From NCBI GenBank assembly GCA_045866275.1, contig BAAFRX010000017.1, positions 1 through 48,325 of the forward strand: DNA of 48,325 nt. The letters are read 5' to 3'. Within the stretch, counting starts at the first letter, position 1; every line of letters starts with the position of its first letter. Both the position numbers and the translations under genes were made by a program. This document shows, in pieces, positions 8,075 to 16,244 of the stretch. The notes under the pieces are model-generated. The model saw only the letters and a program-made list of their open reading frames with translations, was not told the origin of the DNA and ran no database searches. Source of the stretch: Sideroxyarcus sp045866275 (GTDB lineage Bacteria; Pseudomonadota; Gammaproteobacteria; Burkholderiales; Gallionellaceae).

Positions 8075-8938
8075 TCAAACCAACGCAGTACCCTCGGCAT
8101 CCTGTTTGACATGCTCCACCAGCAGTGAATACAGCCGGCGGCTATCCGCGCGCTGCACGGTGAATTTCCATGCGCCGACCTGAAATTGCTCGCCGCGCCT
8201 GGGGAGTTGGCCGGCCGTTTTCAGGATGAGTCCGCCGATGGTGTCGTACTCCTCATCGCTGAAATCCGAACCGAGTTCCGCATTGAAATCGGCAATGTCG
8301 GTATCGGCCTTGACGCGCCAGTGGCTATCGTCCTTGCGGATGATGTTGTCCTCATCCTCGTCGAAGTCGAATTCGTCGGCGATATCCCCGACGATTTGCT
8401 CCAGCACGTCCTCGATCGTCACCATGCCGCACACGCCGCCGTATTCATCCACTACCAGTGCCAGATGATTGTGGTTGCTGCGGAAATCGCGCAGCAGCAC
8501 ATTGAGGCGTTTTGATTCGGGCACGAACACGGCCGGACGCAACATGTCGCGCAGTTCGAATTCCTGGCCCGCGTAATACCGTAGCAGGTCCTTGGCCAGC
8601 AGGATGCCGATGATGTTGTCCTTGTCGCCGTCGATGACCGGAAAACGCGAGTGTGCCGTCTCGATGATGAAAGGCACGAACCGCTCCAGCGGCTGGCTGA
8701 TGTCGATCACATCCATCTGCGCGCGCGGAATCATGATTTCGCGCACCTGGCTCTCGGAAACCTGGATGACGCCTTCCATCATGGAGAGTGCATCGGCATC
8801 GAGCAGATTGCGCTCATAGGCGCTATACAGCAGTGCGATGAGCTGCTCGCGATCCTCCGGCTCCCGCAGCAACATCATGGAGAGCCGTTCCAGCAAGGTG
8901 GGTTTGTTGCCGTTACTGCTACTGTCTGAACCGTCCAT
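8075..8938 (-). CDS. corC: CorC/HlyC-family CBS-domain protein
   Basis: A 287-residue soluble protein (YbeX/CorC). After an N-terminal helix region come two CBS domains, starting with REIMIPRAQMDVID (about 65) and including FPVIDGDKDNIIGILLAKDLL and LALVVDEYGGVCGMVTIED. The C-terminal transporter-associated domain has the acidic EFDFDEDED stretch and DTIGGLIL. The family is linked to magnesium/cobalt tolerance, and in E. coli ybeX to ribosome metabolism. It follows ybeY by nine bases and closes the miaB-phoH-ybeY-corC operon. The apolipoprotein N-acyltransferase gene lnt, which often follows, is absent here. Confidence 0.92.
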   Translation of the reverse strand: MDGSDSSSNGNKPTLLERLSMMLLREPEDREQLIALLYSAYERNLLDADALSMMEGVIQVSESQVREIMIPRAQMDVIDISQPLERFVPFIIETAHSRFPVIDGDKDNIIGILLAKDLLRYYAGQEFELRDMLRPAVFVPESKRLNVLLRDFRSNHNHLALVVDEYGGVCGMVTIEDVLEQIVGDIADEFDFDEDEDNIIRKDDSHWRVKADTDIADFNAELGSDFSDEEYDTIGGLILKTAGQLPRRGEQFQVGAWKFTVQRADSRRLYSLLVEHVKQDAEGTALV

Positions 8939-8947
8939 TACCCAACA

Positions 8948-9394
8948 TCAACTAACAAGATAGGGCGCAGGATACCGTAATTTGCGGAGTAACGCAGTCT
9001 CGCGCGCTTCCATTATTTCTGCCTCGCGCTTCTTTTCATGGTCATATCCCTGCAGATGCAGAACGGCATGAAGGGTGAGATGGGCGTAATGCGCGAGCAG
9101 TGCCTTGCCCTGTTCCCGCGCCTCGCGTTCCACCACCGGCGCGCAGATCACCACATCGCCATACAGCGGATCGGTATCGTCATAGACGAAGGTCAGCACG
9201 TTGGTGGCGTAATCCTTGCCGCGATAAGCCAGGTTCAGCGCGCGCCCCTCGATTTCATCCACGATGCGCAGCACCATCTGCACATCCTTCTCCTGCGCCA
9301 CTTGCACCCAGCGGCGGAATTGCGCGCGCGTCGGCATCTTTCCGGCATTGCTGGCGTACTGCACCGACAGCGAAAGTTTATGGGCGTCAGTCAT
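8948..9394 (-). CDS. ybeY: Endoribonuclease YbeY (16S rRNA maturation)
   Basis: A 148-residue zinc-dependent endoribonuclease for 16S rRNA 3' processing and ribosome quality control. The metal-site motif is present as HAVLHLQGYDH near the C-terminus, and TNVLTFVYDD is the other family block. The start at 9394 overlaps the phoH stop by eight bases, giving coupled translation. Upstream in-frame starts lie inside phoH and are rejected. Confidence 0.95.
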   Translation of the reverse strand: MTDAHKLSLSVQYASNAGKMPTRAQFRRWVQVAQEKDVQMVLRIVDEIEGRALNLAYRGKDYATNVLTFVYDDTDPLYGDVVICAPVVEREAREQGKALLAHYAHLTLHAVLHLQGYDHEKKREAEIMEARETALLRKLRYPAPYLVS

Positions 9395-10340
9395 GATTCT
9401 CGCTGTCCTGTTTTTCATATGCGGAAACGATCTTCTGCACCAGCGGATGGCGCACCACGTCTTCCGCGAGGAATTGCTGAAAGGCGATGCCGCGCACCTC
9501 CTGGAGCACCCTGCGCGCATCGTTGAGGCCGCTCTTTTGTCCGCGCGCCAGGTCGATCTGCGTCACGTCGCCGGTGATGACCGCCTTGCTGCCGAAACCG
9601 ATGCGGGTCAAAAACATCTTCATCTGCTCGGGCGTGGTGTTCTGTGCCTCGTCGAGGATGATGAAGGAATGGTTCAGCGTGCGCCCGCGCATGTAGGCCA
9701 GCGGCGCAATCTCGATCGCGCCGCGCTCGAACGCCTTGGCCACCTTGTCCAGCCCCATCAAATCGTACAGCGCGTCATACAAAGGGCGCAGATAGGGATC
9801 GACCTTTTGTGCCAGGTCGCCGGGCAGGAAACCCAGGCGCTCGCCCGCTTCCACTGCAGGGCGCACCAGCACCAGCCGCTTCACCGTTTCGCGCTGCAGG
9901 GCATCGACCGCCGACGCAACCGCCAGATACGTTTTGCCGGTACCGGCCGGGCCGATGCCGAACGTGATGTCGTGTTCCTGGATGGCTTGCAGGTATTCAT
10001 TCTGGCGCACGGTTCTGCCGCGCACTTCGGCCTTGCGCGTCATCAACAACGGCACCGATTCGCTGTTGGCATCCGGCAGATTTCGCTTCATCGACTCGAT
10101 CAGGCCGAGTTGCAGGCGCTCCAGCGTGATGTCGCGCTTCGCTTCGAGATAGAAACGCTCCAGCACGCCCCGGGCTAGCGCAGCCTGATCGCCCGTGATG
10201 GTAAAGCGCTCGCCGCGGCGGGCGATATTCACCTCCAGCGCGGTCTCGATCTGGCGCAGGTTCTCGTCAAACGCCCCGCACAGATTGGCCAGCCGCTCGT
10301 TGTCAACCGGCTCGAACGAAAAATGCGCGCCTGTGCTCAT
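9387..10340 (-). CDS. ybeZ: PhoH-like ATPase (YbeZ)
   Basis: A 317-residue P-loop ATPase. Walker A is GPAGTGKT (about 130-137) and Walker B FIILDEAQN; ITGDVTQIDL follows and ERLGFLPGDL is also typical. YbeZ interacts with YbeY and is thought to act as an RNA helicase in rRNA metabolism. ATG 10340 overlaps the miaB stop by one base (TGATG), so GTG 10343 is not needed. Confidence 0.95.
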   Translation of the reverse strand: MSTGAHFSFEPVDNERLANLCGAFDENLRQIETALEVNIARRGERFTITGDQAALARGVLERFYLEAKRDITLERLQLGLIESMKRNLPDANSESVPLLMTRKAEVRGRTVRQNEYLQAIQEHDITFGIGPAGTGKTYLAVASAVDALQRETVKRLVLVRPAVEAGERLGFLPGDLAQKVDPYLRPLYDALYDLMGLDKVAKAFERGAIEIAPLAYMRGRTLNHSFIILDEAQNTTPEQMKMFLTRIGFGSKAVITGDVTQIDLARGQKSGLNDARRVLQEVRGIAFQQFLAEDVVRHPLVQKIVSAYEKQDSENHD

Positions 10341-11668
10341 CACGGGTGCAGCGCCTCGCCGCGCAGGGTATGGCCGGATACCGCGTTGATGCGCACCTCG
10401 ACGAAGCGTCCCAGCATCCCCGGGGAGCCGGCAAAGTTGACGATGCGGTTGTTATCGGTGCGCCCGGCCATTTCACCCGCGTCCTTGCGCGACACATTTT
10501 CCACCACGACGCGCTGCACGCTGCCCACCATCCTCGCGCTGTATGCCTGCTCCAGTTCGTTGATGCGCGCCTGCAGCCGATGCAGGCGCGCCAGCTTGGT
10601 CTCCGGCGACGTATCGTCCGCCATCTCTGCCGCCGGTGTACCGGGACGCGGACTGAAGGTGAAACTGAAACTCACGTCAAAACCGACCTCGTCGATCAGC
10701 TTCATCGTCGCCTCAAAATCCGCCTCGGTCTCGCCGGGGAAACCGATGATGAAATCGGATGTGATTGAAATGTCCGGTCGCGCCGCGCGCAGCTTGCGCA
10801 CGACGGATTTGTATTCAAGCACAGTGTAGCCGCGCTTCATCGCCGCCAGCACGCGATCCGAGCCCGATTGAACCGGCAGGTGCAGATGCGCCGCCAGTTT
10901 GGGCGTGGTCGCATAGACATCGATCAGGCGCTGCGACATCTCGCGCGGATGGGACGTGGTGTAACGCAAGCGCTGCACCAATGGACGCGTGGCAATGGCC
11001 TGCAACAGGAAGGCCAGATCGACGGTATCGCCATCCTCCGTCTCGCCCCGGTATGCATTCACGTTTTGTCCGAGCAGGGTGATCTCCCCCACGCCCTGCG
11101 CAGTCAATTCGTCCACCTCGCGCATGACATCGACAAACGGCCGCGACACCTCCTCGCCGCGCGTATAAGGCACCACGCAGAAGGAGCAGTACTTGCTGCA
11201 CCCTTCCATGATGGAGACGAACGCCGTGCCGTGCGTGGCCCGCGCAGCAGGCAGATGATCGAACTTCTCGATCTCCGGAAAACTGATATCGACCTGCGGC
11301 CTGCCCGACGCGCGCCGTGCCGCAATCAGTTGCGGCAAACGATGCAGGGTCTGCGGCCCGAATACCACGTCCACATAGGGCGCGCGGCGGATGATCGCCT
11401 CACCCTCCTGGCTGGCCACGCACCCCCCGACCCCGATCAGCAAATCGGGGTTGCCCTGTTTCAGCGCGCGCGCGCGACCGAGATCGGAAAAAACTTTCTC
11501 TTCCGCCTTCTCCCGGATCGAGCACGTGTTGAACAGAATGATGTCCGCCTCTTCCGGTCGATCGATCTGCGTCATGTCCCCGCAGGCGCGCATCACATCC
11601 GCCATCTTGTCCGAGTCGTACTCGTTCATCTGGCAGCCATAGGTCTTGATGTACAACTTGTTTTTCAT
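10340..11668 (-). CDS. miaB: tRNA-2-methylthio-N6-dimethylallyladenosine synthase MiaB
   Basis: A 442-residue radical-SAM methylthiotransferase acting on i6A37 of tRNA. The N-terminal cluster cysteines are C12 (YGCQMNEYD), C49 (NTCSIREKAEEK) and C83 (GGCVAS). The radical SAM triad is C157, C161 and C164 (GCSKYCSFCVVPYTRG). The C-terminal ~65 residues form the TRAM domain. The start at MKNKLYIKTYGCQMN (11668) is the family start. It is the first gene of the miaB-phoH-ybeY-corC operon, divergent from the small peptide gene at 11819. Confidence 0.97.
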   Translation of the reverse strand: MKNKLYIKTYGCQMNEYDSDKMADVMRACGDMTQIDRPEEADIILFNTCSIREKAEEKVFSDLGRARALKQGNPDLLIGVGGCVASQEGEAIIRRAPYVDVVFGPQTLHRLPQLIAARRASGRPQVDISFPEIEKFDHLPAARATHGTAFVSIMEGCSKYCSFCVVPYTRGEEVSRPFVDVMREVDELTAQGVGEITLLGQNVNAYRGETEDGDTVDLAFLLQAIATRPLVQRLRYTTSHPREMSQRLIDVYATTPKLAAHLHLPVQSGSDRVLAAMKRGYTVLEYKSVVRKLRAARPDISITSDFIIGFPGETEADFEATMKLIDEVGFDVSFSFTFSPRPGTPAAEMADDTSPETKLARLHRLQARINELEQAYSARMVGSVQRVVVENVSRKDAGEMAGRTDNNRIVNFAGSPGMLGRFVEVRINAVSGHTLRGEALHP

Positions 11669-11747
11669 GCGGCGTTCCGTTCTGGCTGGTTCTGCCCGCC
11701 GGACAACAACCCTCAAACAAAAGGGATATTCCCGACAAATATACTCA

Positions 11748-11753
11748 TATAAT
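11748..11753 (+). promoter_or_regulatory. Consensus -10 box (TATAAT) for the first small peptide
   Basis: A perfect TATAAT lies 66 bases before the ATG at 11819. The region 17 bases upstream (GATATT, 11725-11730) is a poor -35, but it lies within a GGGA-TAT-TCCC dyad (11723-11733) that could bind a regulator. The promoter is inferred, not proven. Confidence 0.5.
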
Positions 11754-11761
11754 TATTTCTG

Positions 11762-11782
11762 CCCGTGCTAATTCGGCACGGG
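11762..11782 (+). promoter_or_regulatory. Leader hairpin ahead of the first small peptide
   Basis: CCCGTGC (11762-11768) pairs perfectly with GCACGGG (11776-11782) around a 7-base loop just downstream of the TATAAT. No T-run follows, so it looks like a 5'-UTR stability or regulatory hairpin (or an operator) rather than a terminator. Confidence 0.45.
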
Positions 11783-11818
11783 ACATCTTCAAAAAACAAT
11801 TTAGCCAAAGGGGAATAC

Positions 11819-11914
11819 ATGTCTTACATCGCAGATTTCACTGCCATCGGCGTTGCCATCTTCTCGGTCGGTTTTTCTGTCTGGATGGTGCTCCAGATGT
11901 TCGCCAAAGAGTAA
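11819..11914 (+). CDS. 31-residue single-pass membrane peptide, copy 1
   Basis: ATG 11819 follows a strong Shine-Dalgarno (AAAGGGG, about 11806-11812). The peptide starts MSYIADFTAIGVAIFSVGF and ends VWMVLQMFAKE. One hydrophobic helix (about residues 7-28) sits between a short acidic N-terminus (D6) and a charged end. It is a paralogue of the peptide at 12099: 16 of 30 aligned positions are identical (MS-IAD--AIG-A, FS-WM, Q-F). A TATAAT lies upstream and a strong intrinsic terminator starts 13 bases after the stop, so this is a self-contained unit. I do not recognise the family. It could be an accessory subunit of a membrane complex, a structural peptide or a membrane-acting toxin. Confidence 0.75.
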   Translation: MSYIADFTAIGVAIFSVGFSVWMVLQMFAKE

Positions 11915-11927
11915 TAGTAATCCACGC

Positions 11928-11963
11928 GGGCCGGAGGCAATCTCCGGCCCTGCTTCCTTTTTT
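11928..11963 (+). terminator. Intrinsic terminator of small-peptide unit 1
   Basis: GGGCCGGAG (11928-11936) and CTCCGGCCC (11942-11950) form a perfect 9-bp stem with loop GCAAT. A pyrimidine tract ending in six T (11958-11963) follows. Confidence 0.88.
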
Positions 11964-12013
11964 CTACCGTCCCCGTAGCCGAGCTACAGAGTCGGGTATT
12001 CCCCTCCTAACAT

Positions 12014-12042
12014 CTTGCTCATCCAAATGTTTGTGCTACGAT
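12014..12042 (+). promoter_or_regulatory. Sigma70-type promoter for the second small peptide
   Basis: A -35 TTGCTC (12014-12019) and -10 TACGAT (12037-12042) are separated by exactly 17 bases, with an extended -10 TGC directly before the -10. The transcript would carry a leader of about 50 bases containing GGGAGGGG before ATG 12099. Confidence 0.6.
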
Positions 12043-12098
12043 TGCCCCTGCTTTTTTTGTTGGTATGTTCAACTTGAATCTCTGGGAGGGGAAACATC

Positions 12099-12191
12099 AT
12101 GTCTTTCATCGCTGACCTGTCTGCCATCGGTACTGCTGCTGTTGCCGTTATTTTTTCGCTGTGGATGCTGAAGCAGCTGTTCTCGGATTAA
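12099..12191 (+). CDS. 30-residue single-pass membrane peptide, copy 2
   Basis: ATG 12099 follows a very strong Shine-Dalgarno (GGGAGGGG, about 12084-12091). The peptide starts MSFIADLSAIGTAAVAVIF and ends SLWMLKQLFSD: the same short acidic N-terminus, single hydrophobic helix and W-M-x-x-Q-x-F end as the copy at 11819. It has its own 17-bp-spaced promoter and a perfect 11-bp-stem terminator. Separate promoters and terminators for two paralogues suggest high and perhaps differential expression. The family is unrecognised and the function unknown. Confidence 0.77.
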   Translation: MSFIADLSAIGTAAVAVIFSLWMLKQLFSD

Positions 12192-12218
12192 GTTCGTCGA
12201 GCACGCTCGCGGTAAAAA

Positions 12219-12252
12219 CAGAACCCCGGCCCAAACCGGGGTTCTGTTTTTT
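12219..12252 (+). terminator. Strong intrinsic terminator of small-peptide unit 2
   Basis: CAGAACCCCGG (12219-12229) pairs perfectly over 11 bases with CCGGGGTTCTG (12236-12246) around loop CCCAAA, followed by TTTTTT (12247-12252). The desaturase gene converges from the other side; its strand has AAAAA before the stem but only CTG and mixed bases after it. Confidence 0.93.
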
Positions 12253-12328
12253 CTCGGCAGTTTGTCAGAATCCCGACAACCCGATCGACCCTGCGGTCAA
12301 GGTCGTCTTCGTCCAAGCCTGCCCGTCA

Positions 12329-13387
12329 TCACCCCTGATGTATCGCGGCCTCGCGCCAGATGCGCCACAGCGCATCCCTCAGGCTGGCACGTACCGTTTG
12401 CAGATACACCGCGCTGGCGCTCAAGTCGCGCACCAAACGCCGGTGTGCCTTGCCCAAGTTGTGATACGGCATCTTCGGGAACAGGTGGTGGGTGGCATGA
12501 TAACGCAGTCCGACCGGCGCCCAGAGTGCGGTTAAAAACAGATTGCCCGGCACATTGACGGAGTCAAGAAACTGCTCTCCAACCGTCAACCGGTGATCCG
12601 GCGGATTGCGGTAGGCGTGTGCGGCCAGCGTGCGCAACGCGTTGATTGAAAAAATCAGCGCCATGATGGCGTACCACAGCACCAGCACTTGATAGCCCAG
12701 AATATCCAGCGCAACACCCGCAAGCAACACGACCGCAAACACAAACGCGCCAAACTCCTGCAAGACCCAGCGGTGGTCGTTGCGAATGGCTTTGGGCGAC
12801 CGCACGTAATTCAGATCTATCGTCAACGAAGAGGCGCGCGCCCACACCCAACGGCGCACGGGCGGGGAAACCCATGACAGCGGGGTCAGCAACAGAAAGC
12901 GCGCCACCACCAACAGGGGCAACACCAGCGACAACAGCACATACACGATCATGCCGAAAGGCGGCTGAAGGGCAAAGGGAACATATTCCCCATCATTGCC
13001 CGTTCCATAGACATCCCGTTTATGGTGGTCGTTATGCACGCCATCGTAGGTAAAGGATGGCGTCAGCAGGGGAATGCCGCAGGTGAGGTTCCACACCACC
13101 CGAAACACGCGGAACGTTCCCTTTTTCAGATGCGCCAATTCGTGAATAAAAATGACCGCGCGATAAAATGCCAGTGCGGCGATCAGATACGCCGCGATTT
13201 GCCCCACGGAAAACGCGGGCACACGCAACGTCACGGCGACCGCCCCCCAGGCGAGCAAGATATGGAACAGAAAATCCGCCCAGTAAATCCACGGGGTTGG
13301 CGTCATCAAGTCGCGCACCAATGCGCGCGCCTCGGTGAATGGAAATTCGGAGGGATTTGTCACGGCAAACTCGGGATTTTCGTTCAA
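12329..13387 (-). CDS. Membrane fatty-acid desaturase
   Basis: A 352-residue integral membrane di-iron desaturase. The three histidine boxes are HELAH (82-86), HNDHH (118-122) and HATHH (in LRYHATHHLFPKMPYHNLG near the C-terminus), with hydrophobic segments between them at about 36-78, 145-170 and 215-245. It would introduce a double bond in a lipid acyl chain at the inner membrane; position and substrate cannot be read from sequence. The start is uncertain: the full frame begins at TTG 13387, GTG 13363 is an alternative, and neither has a clear Shine-Dalgarno. An ATG at 13398-13400 is in another frame. The gene stands alone. Confidence 0.87.
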   Translation of the reverse strand: MNENPEFAVTNPSEFPFTEARALVRDLMTPTPWIYWADFLFHILLAWGAVAVTLRVPAFSVGQIAAYLIAALAFYRAVIFIHELAHLKKGTFRVFRVVWNLTCGIPLLTPSFTYDGVHNDHHKRDVYGTGNDGEYVPFALQPPFGMIVYVLLSLVLPLLVVARFLLLTPLSWVSPPVRRWVWARASSLTIDLNYVRSPKAIRNDHRWVLQEFGAFVFAVVLLAGVALDILGYQVLVLWYAIMALIFSINALRTLAAHAYRNPPDHRLTVGEQFLDSVNVPGNLFLTALWAPVGLRYHATHHLFPKMPYHNLGKAHRRLVRDLSASAVYLQTVRASLRDALWRIWREAAIHQG

Positions 13388-13537
13388 AATGGGTTGTCAT
13401 TTTAACATGGCCGTTCGTGGCGCACGCCGGGAATTCCCCATACCGTATCCCCACTGAAATGACCGCGCCCGGTCTGTCTTTGGGCTGGCTCTGCGATGAC
13501 CAGCCGTCTGCAATGACGCCCTTTCGGTTCGTGCGTT

Positions 13538-14317
13538 TCACCGCTCATCCGGGCGCAGCGCCGGATAGCGCCCGGTGCCGGTGCCCGGGCGGAACGCCGC
13601 CCATTTGCGCGAACTTTCCAGGCTGGCCTGCTTGTCTTCCGCGCGCACGCCATGCCGGTTTGGAAAATAGCCTTCCAGCCAGCGCACGATGGGCATGAAC
13701 TCCTGCCGCTCTTTCGCGCTGTCGTTTTCGTCCAGCTCGAAGAGCCCCACACCCTGCTCGGACGCCTGCAAATAGATTTCGCTGTCGCTCAAACTGGCAA
13801 GGAAAGGCATCTTGAGCGAGGTCAGGAATCGTTCCAGCGCGGCATAGGCGGTACTGCCGCGGTTGCGCACCCGGCTGGCAACGACGGCCATGCGCGCGGT
13901 GGCGGTGCGGGCGCCGCCCACCAGAAACAGATCCTTGATGAAATCGGCGGAGGCGCGGATGTCGATCGGCGAAGGCGCGACCGGAATGAGGATGAAGTTG
14001 GCTTTGCGCACCAGCTCCTTCAGCAGCAATCCGCCGATACCGGCCGGCGCATCGATGAGCAGCACTTCGGTTTCAGGCGGGACAAAGCCCTGACGGCTGC
14101 CCAGGCGCACATTACCCTTCGCCGGTGCGCCGCTGGCGGCATGGATGACGGGCAGGTTCTTCGGCCGCGCCTGCAGCCAGTGCAGGCTGGAACCCTGCGG
14201 GTCGTAGTCGATGATGGCCGTGCGGCGCTGGCGCGTGGCGTAGTAGCCGGCGAGATTGGTGGTCAGCGTGGTCTTGCCCGATCCGCCCTTGGAATTGATC
14301 ACCAGTATGGTCAGCAC
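13538..14317 (-). CDS. ParA/MinD-family P-loop ATPase
   Basis: A 259-residue protein with the deviant Walker A KGGSGKTT (10-17), the switch motif DYDPQGSS (about 37-44) and Walker B VLLIDAPAG. It starts at GTG 14317 inside the end of the response-regulator gene (7-base overlap), so it is coupled to the two-component pair. No parB or parS is visible nearby. Orphan ParA-like ATPases of this kind position cellular machines such as chemosensory arrays or pili rather than chromosomes, so a role linked to the upstream AlgZ/AlgR-type pair is plausible but unproven. The C-terminal tail (from about 225) is arginine-rich and lineage-specific. Confidence 0.85.
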   Translation of the reverse strand: MLTILVINSKGGSGKTTLTTNLAGYYATRQRRTAIIDYDPQGSSLHWLQARPKNLPVIHAASGAPAKGNVRLGSRQGFVPPETEVLLIDAPAGIGGLLLKELVRKANFILIPVAPSPIDIRASADFIKDLFLVGGARTATARMAVVASRVRNRGSTAYAALERFLTSLKMPFLASLSDSEIYLQASEQGVGLFELDENDSAKERQEFMPIVRWLEGYFPNRHGVRAEDKQASLESSRKWAAFRPGTGTGRYPALRPDER

Positions 14318-15090
14318 TTATCCCCCCCTTCACCCAGCAGCTTCACACTGCCCCACTGGCGCCGGCTGATCGGCAACTTCTCGTCCAGTCCGTGCAATTT
14401 CAGCAGCCAGCCGCTTTCGCCCTCGTCGCCGCCTTTTTCGAAACCCGCCACGGCCGCCTTCGCCACCAGGCAACTGCGGTGGATGCGCGCGAAGCGCGCA
14501 GCATATTCCTTTTCCAGCGCGGTCAGCGCCTCCTCGATCAGGTACTCGCGCTGGGCCGTGCGCACCGTGACGTATTTCATTTCCGCGCGCAGATAGAGTA
14601 CCTCCTCGATCGGCACCAGGATGACTTTGCCGCGCTCGTGCACCGACAGATGGGTGCGCGCCTCCGGCATCAGCTCCTGCAACAGCTCGGTGCGCAGCGG
14701 CACCGCGTCGCGCGCGCGCGTCAGCGCCTCGAACAGACGGCCGAGGCGAATCGGCTTGAGCAGATAATCTATGGCGCGCCGTTCAAAGGCCTGGATGGCA
14801 TATCCATCGTAGGCGGTGGTGAAGATGACGACCGGCGGATGCTCAAGTTTGTTCAGGTGCTGCGCCAGTTCCAGCCCGTCCATCTGCGGCATGCGGATAT
14901 CCATCAGCACCACCTCGGCCGGCGTTTCGCCCAACTTGTCCAGCGCTTCCTGCCCGTTGCCCGCCTCGCCCACCAGATGCAACTCGATCTGCGCGGCGCA
15001 ATCGTCGAGCAGTTCTTTCAGGCGGCGGCGCGCCAGCGGTTCGTCGTCCACCACGAACACGGTCATCGGCAGGGTAACGGTATCGTTCAT
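14311..15090 (-). CDS. algR: LytTR-family response regulator (AlgR/LytR type)
   Basis: A 259-residue regulator. The receiver domain has D15/D16 (VVDDEPLARRRL), the phospho-acceptor D64 (LMDIRMP) and K112 (LLKP). The LytTR DNA-binding domain follows from about 150, with EMKYVTVRT and RIHRSCLV. It overlaps the histidine-kinase stop by four bases (ATGA) and the parA start by seven, so all three are one translational unit. AlgR homologues control type IV pili, twitching and exopolysaccharide genes; pilT/pilU and an exopolysaccharide cluster are both in this window, but regulation of them is inference. Confidence 0.87.
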   Translation of the reverse strand: MNDTVTLPMTVFVVDDEPLARRRLKELLDDCAAQIELHLVGEAGNGQEALDKLGETPAEVVLMDIRMPQMDGLELAQHLNKLEHPPVVIFTTAYDGYAIQAFERRAIDYLLKPIRLGRLFEALTRARDAVPLRTELLQELMPEARTHLSVHERGKVILVPIEEVLYLRAEMKYVTVRTAQREYLIEEALTALEKEYAARFARIHRSCLVAKAAVAGFEKGGDEGESGWLLKLHGLDEKLPISRRQWGSVKLLGEGGDKC

Positions 15091-16124
15091 GTCTGTTCCT
15101 GTTTCAGCCAGGGAATGATGATATGCACCGCGTAACGGTCGGCGTTGTGTTCCACCCGATACTCGGCCTCGACATCGAACAGCAACGCCAGGCGCTCGCG
15201 GATATTCGCCAGGGCCATGCGGTTGCCGCCCGTCGCCACGGCTGCCGCGGGCAGCGGGTTCTGCACCTCAAGGTGCAAGCGCTTGTCCGCCGTGTAGAGA
15301 CTGACCTCGATGAGGCCGCCGACCGCCAGCGGCTCGATGCCGTGATAGACCGCATTTTCCAGCAGGGGCTGCAACACCAGCGGCGGGATCAGCGCATTGT
15401 CCGGCATGTTCATGATATGCCAGCGCACTTGCAGACGCTCGCCCATGCGCAACTGCTCCAGCGCCAGATAGCGCTGCGCCAGCGCGACCTCGTCTTGCAA
15501 CGCCACCAGCTCATGCGTGTCGCTCATCGCCATGCGGAACAGGTCGGCCATGTCTTCCAGCGCGGCCTCCGCCCGTTTGGGTTCGGTGCGCACGATGGCG
15601 AGCACGGCATTGATGCTGTTGAACAGGAAATGCGGGCGGATGCGCGCCTGCAATGCCTGCAAACGCGCTTCCTGCAACACGGGCGACAGCGCCTGCGCGC
15701 GCCAGCGGAAATAACCCAGCAGCAGCGCTACGATGAGCGCGCTTAACAACAGGCGGCGCAGCTCGGCGAATCCGCCGTACCCGTTCGCGGCCGCGAACAA
15801 TTCCCCGCCCATCCGGCCCAGCGCGAAAGTGAGCAGCACCACCCCGGCCACGATCAGCATTGCCGCCTGCCCGTACGCCAGCCGTCCCAGCGCCGGATCG
15901 AGCGCGTACAACAACAGCAGGGCACTCAACAGCACGGGTTGCAACAGGGCGGAACCGAGCAGCACTTGTTGCCACAGATCGTCTGGCGATGCCGCTGCGG
16001 CCAGCGCCAGAAACAGCGCCGTCGCGTTCACCAGCAGCACGATGCGCAACACCGTGCCCATGTTGCGGAAGTCGGGCAACCATCGGGGCTGAATGTTTTG
16101 ATTTATACTGCGCGTCCGTTTCAT
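15087..16124 (-). CDS. algZ: LytS/AlgZ-type sensor histidine kinase
   Basis: A 345-residue membrane kinase. Four or more hydrophobic segments occupy about residues 22-138, followed by the His_kinase domain with H165 in RIRPHFLFNSINAVLA and a HATPase region with PLVLQPLLENAVYHGIEP and GGNRMALANIRERL. It lacks an obvious sensor domain beyond the membrane part, as in AlgZ (FimS). The start MKRTRSINQN at 16124 is chosen because the upstream extension is implausibly basic; no clear Shine-Dalgarno is seen. It is first in the algZ-algR-parA operon and divergent from argH. Confidence 0.85.
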   Translation of the reverse strand: MKRTRSINQNIQPRWLPDFRNMGTVLRIVLLVNATALFLALAAAASPDDLWQQVLLGSALLQPVLLSALLLLYALDPALGRLAYGQAAMLIVAGVVLLTFALGRMGGELFAAANGYGGFAELRRLLLSALIVALLLGYFRWRAQALSPVLQEARLQALQARIRPHFLFNSINAVLAIVRTEPKRAEAALEDMADLFRMAMSDTHELVALQDEVALAQRYLALEQLRMGERLQVRWHIMNMPDNALIPPLVLQPLLENAVYHGIEPLAVGGLIEVSLYTADKRLHLEVQNPLPAAAVATGGNRMALANIRERLALLFDVEAEYRVEHNADRYAVHIIIPWLKQEQT

Positions 16125-16216
16125 CGCATAACTATTTATTTGGGTACCCACCCTCCTCCCAACCTTCTTCCGGCGGGAGAGTTGCAAACGCCGCGCATCC
16201 GCGCGGATCTATTGGC

Positions 16217-16232
16217 ATGAGTGGGCACTCAT
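16217..16232. promoter_or_regulatory. 16-bp palindrome upstream of argH
   Basis: ATGAGTG (16217-16223) and CACTCAT (16226-16232) form a perfect dyad with a 2-base centre, ending 12 bases before the argH ATG. It could be an operator or a leader hairpin near the ribosome-binding site. It does not match the E. coli ARG box as I know it. Confidence 0.35.
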
Positions 16233-16244
16233 TCTGGACAAGAC

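Noticed and set aside
8039..8085. CGTTGGTT ... AACCAACG pairing between midA and corC as a bidirectional terminator
   Set aside because: Only 8 bp of stem with a loop of about 31 bases and no T-run; part of it lies against the corC stop.
11819..12191. Twin small peptides as inovirus coat proteins
   Set aside because: Length and single helix are vaguely similar, but there is no signal-peptide region, no other phage gene nearby, and each has its own terminator.
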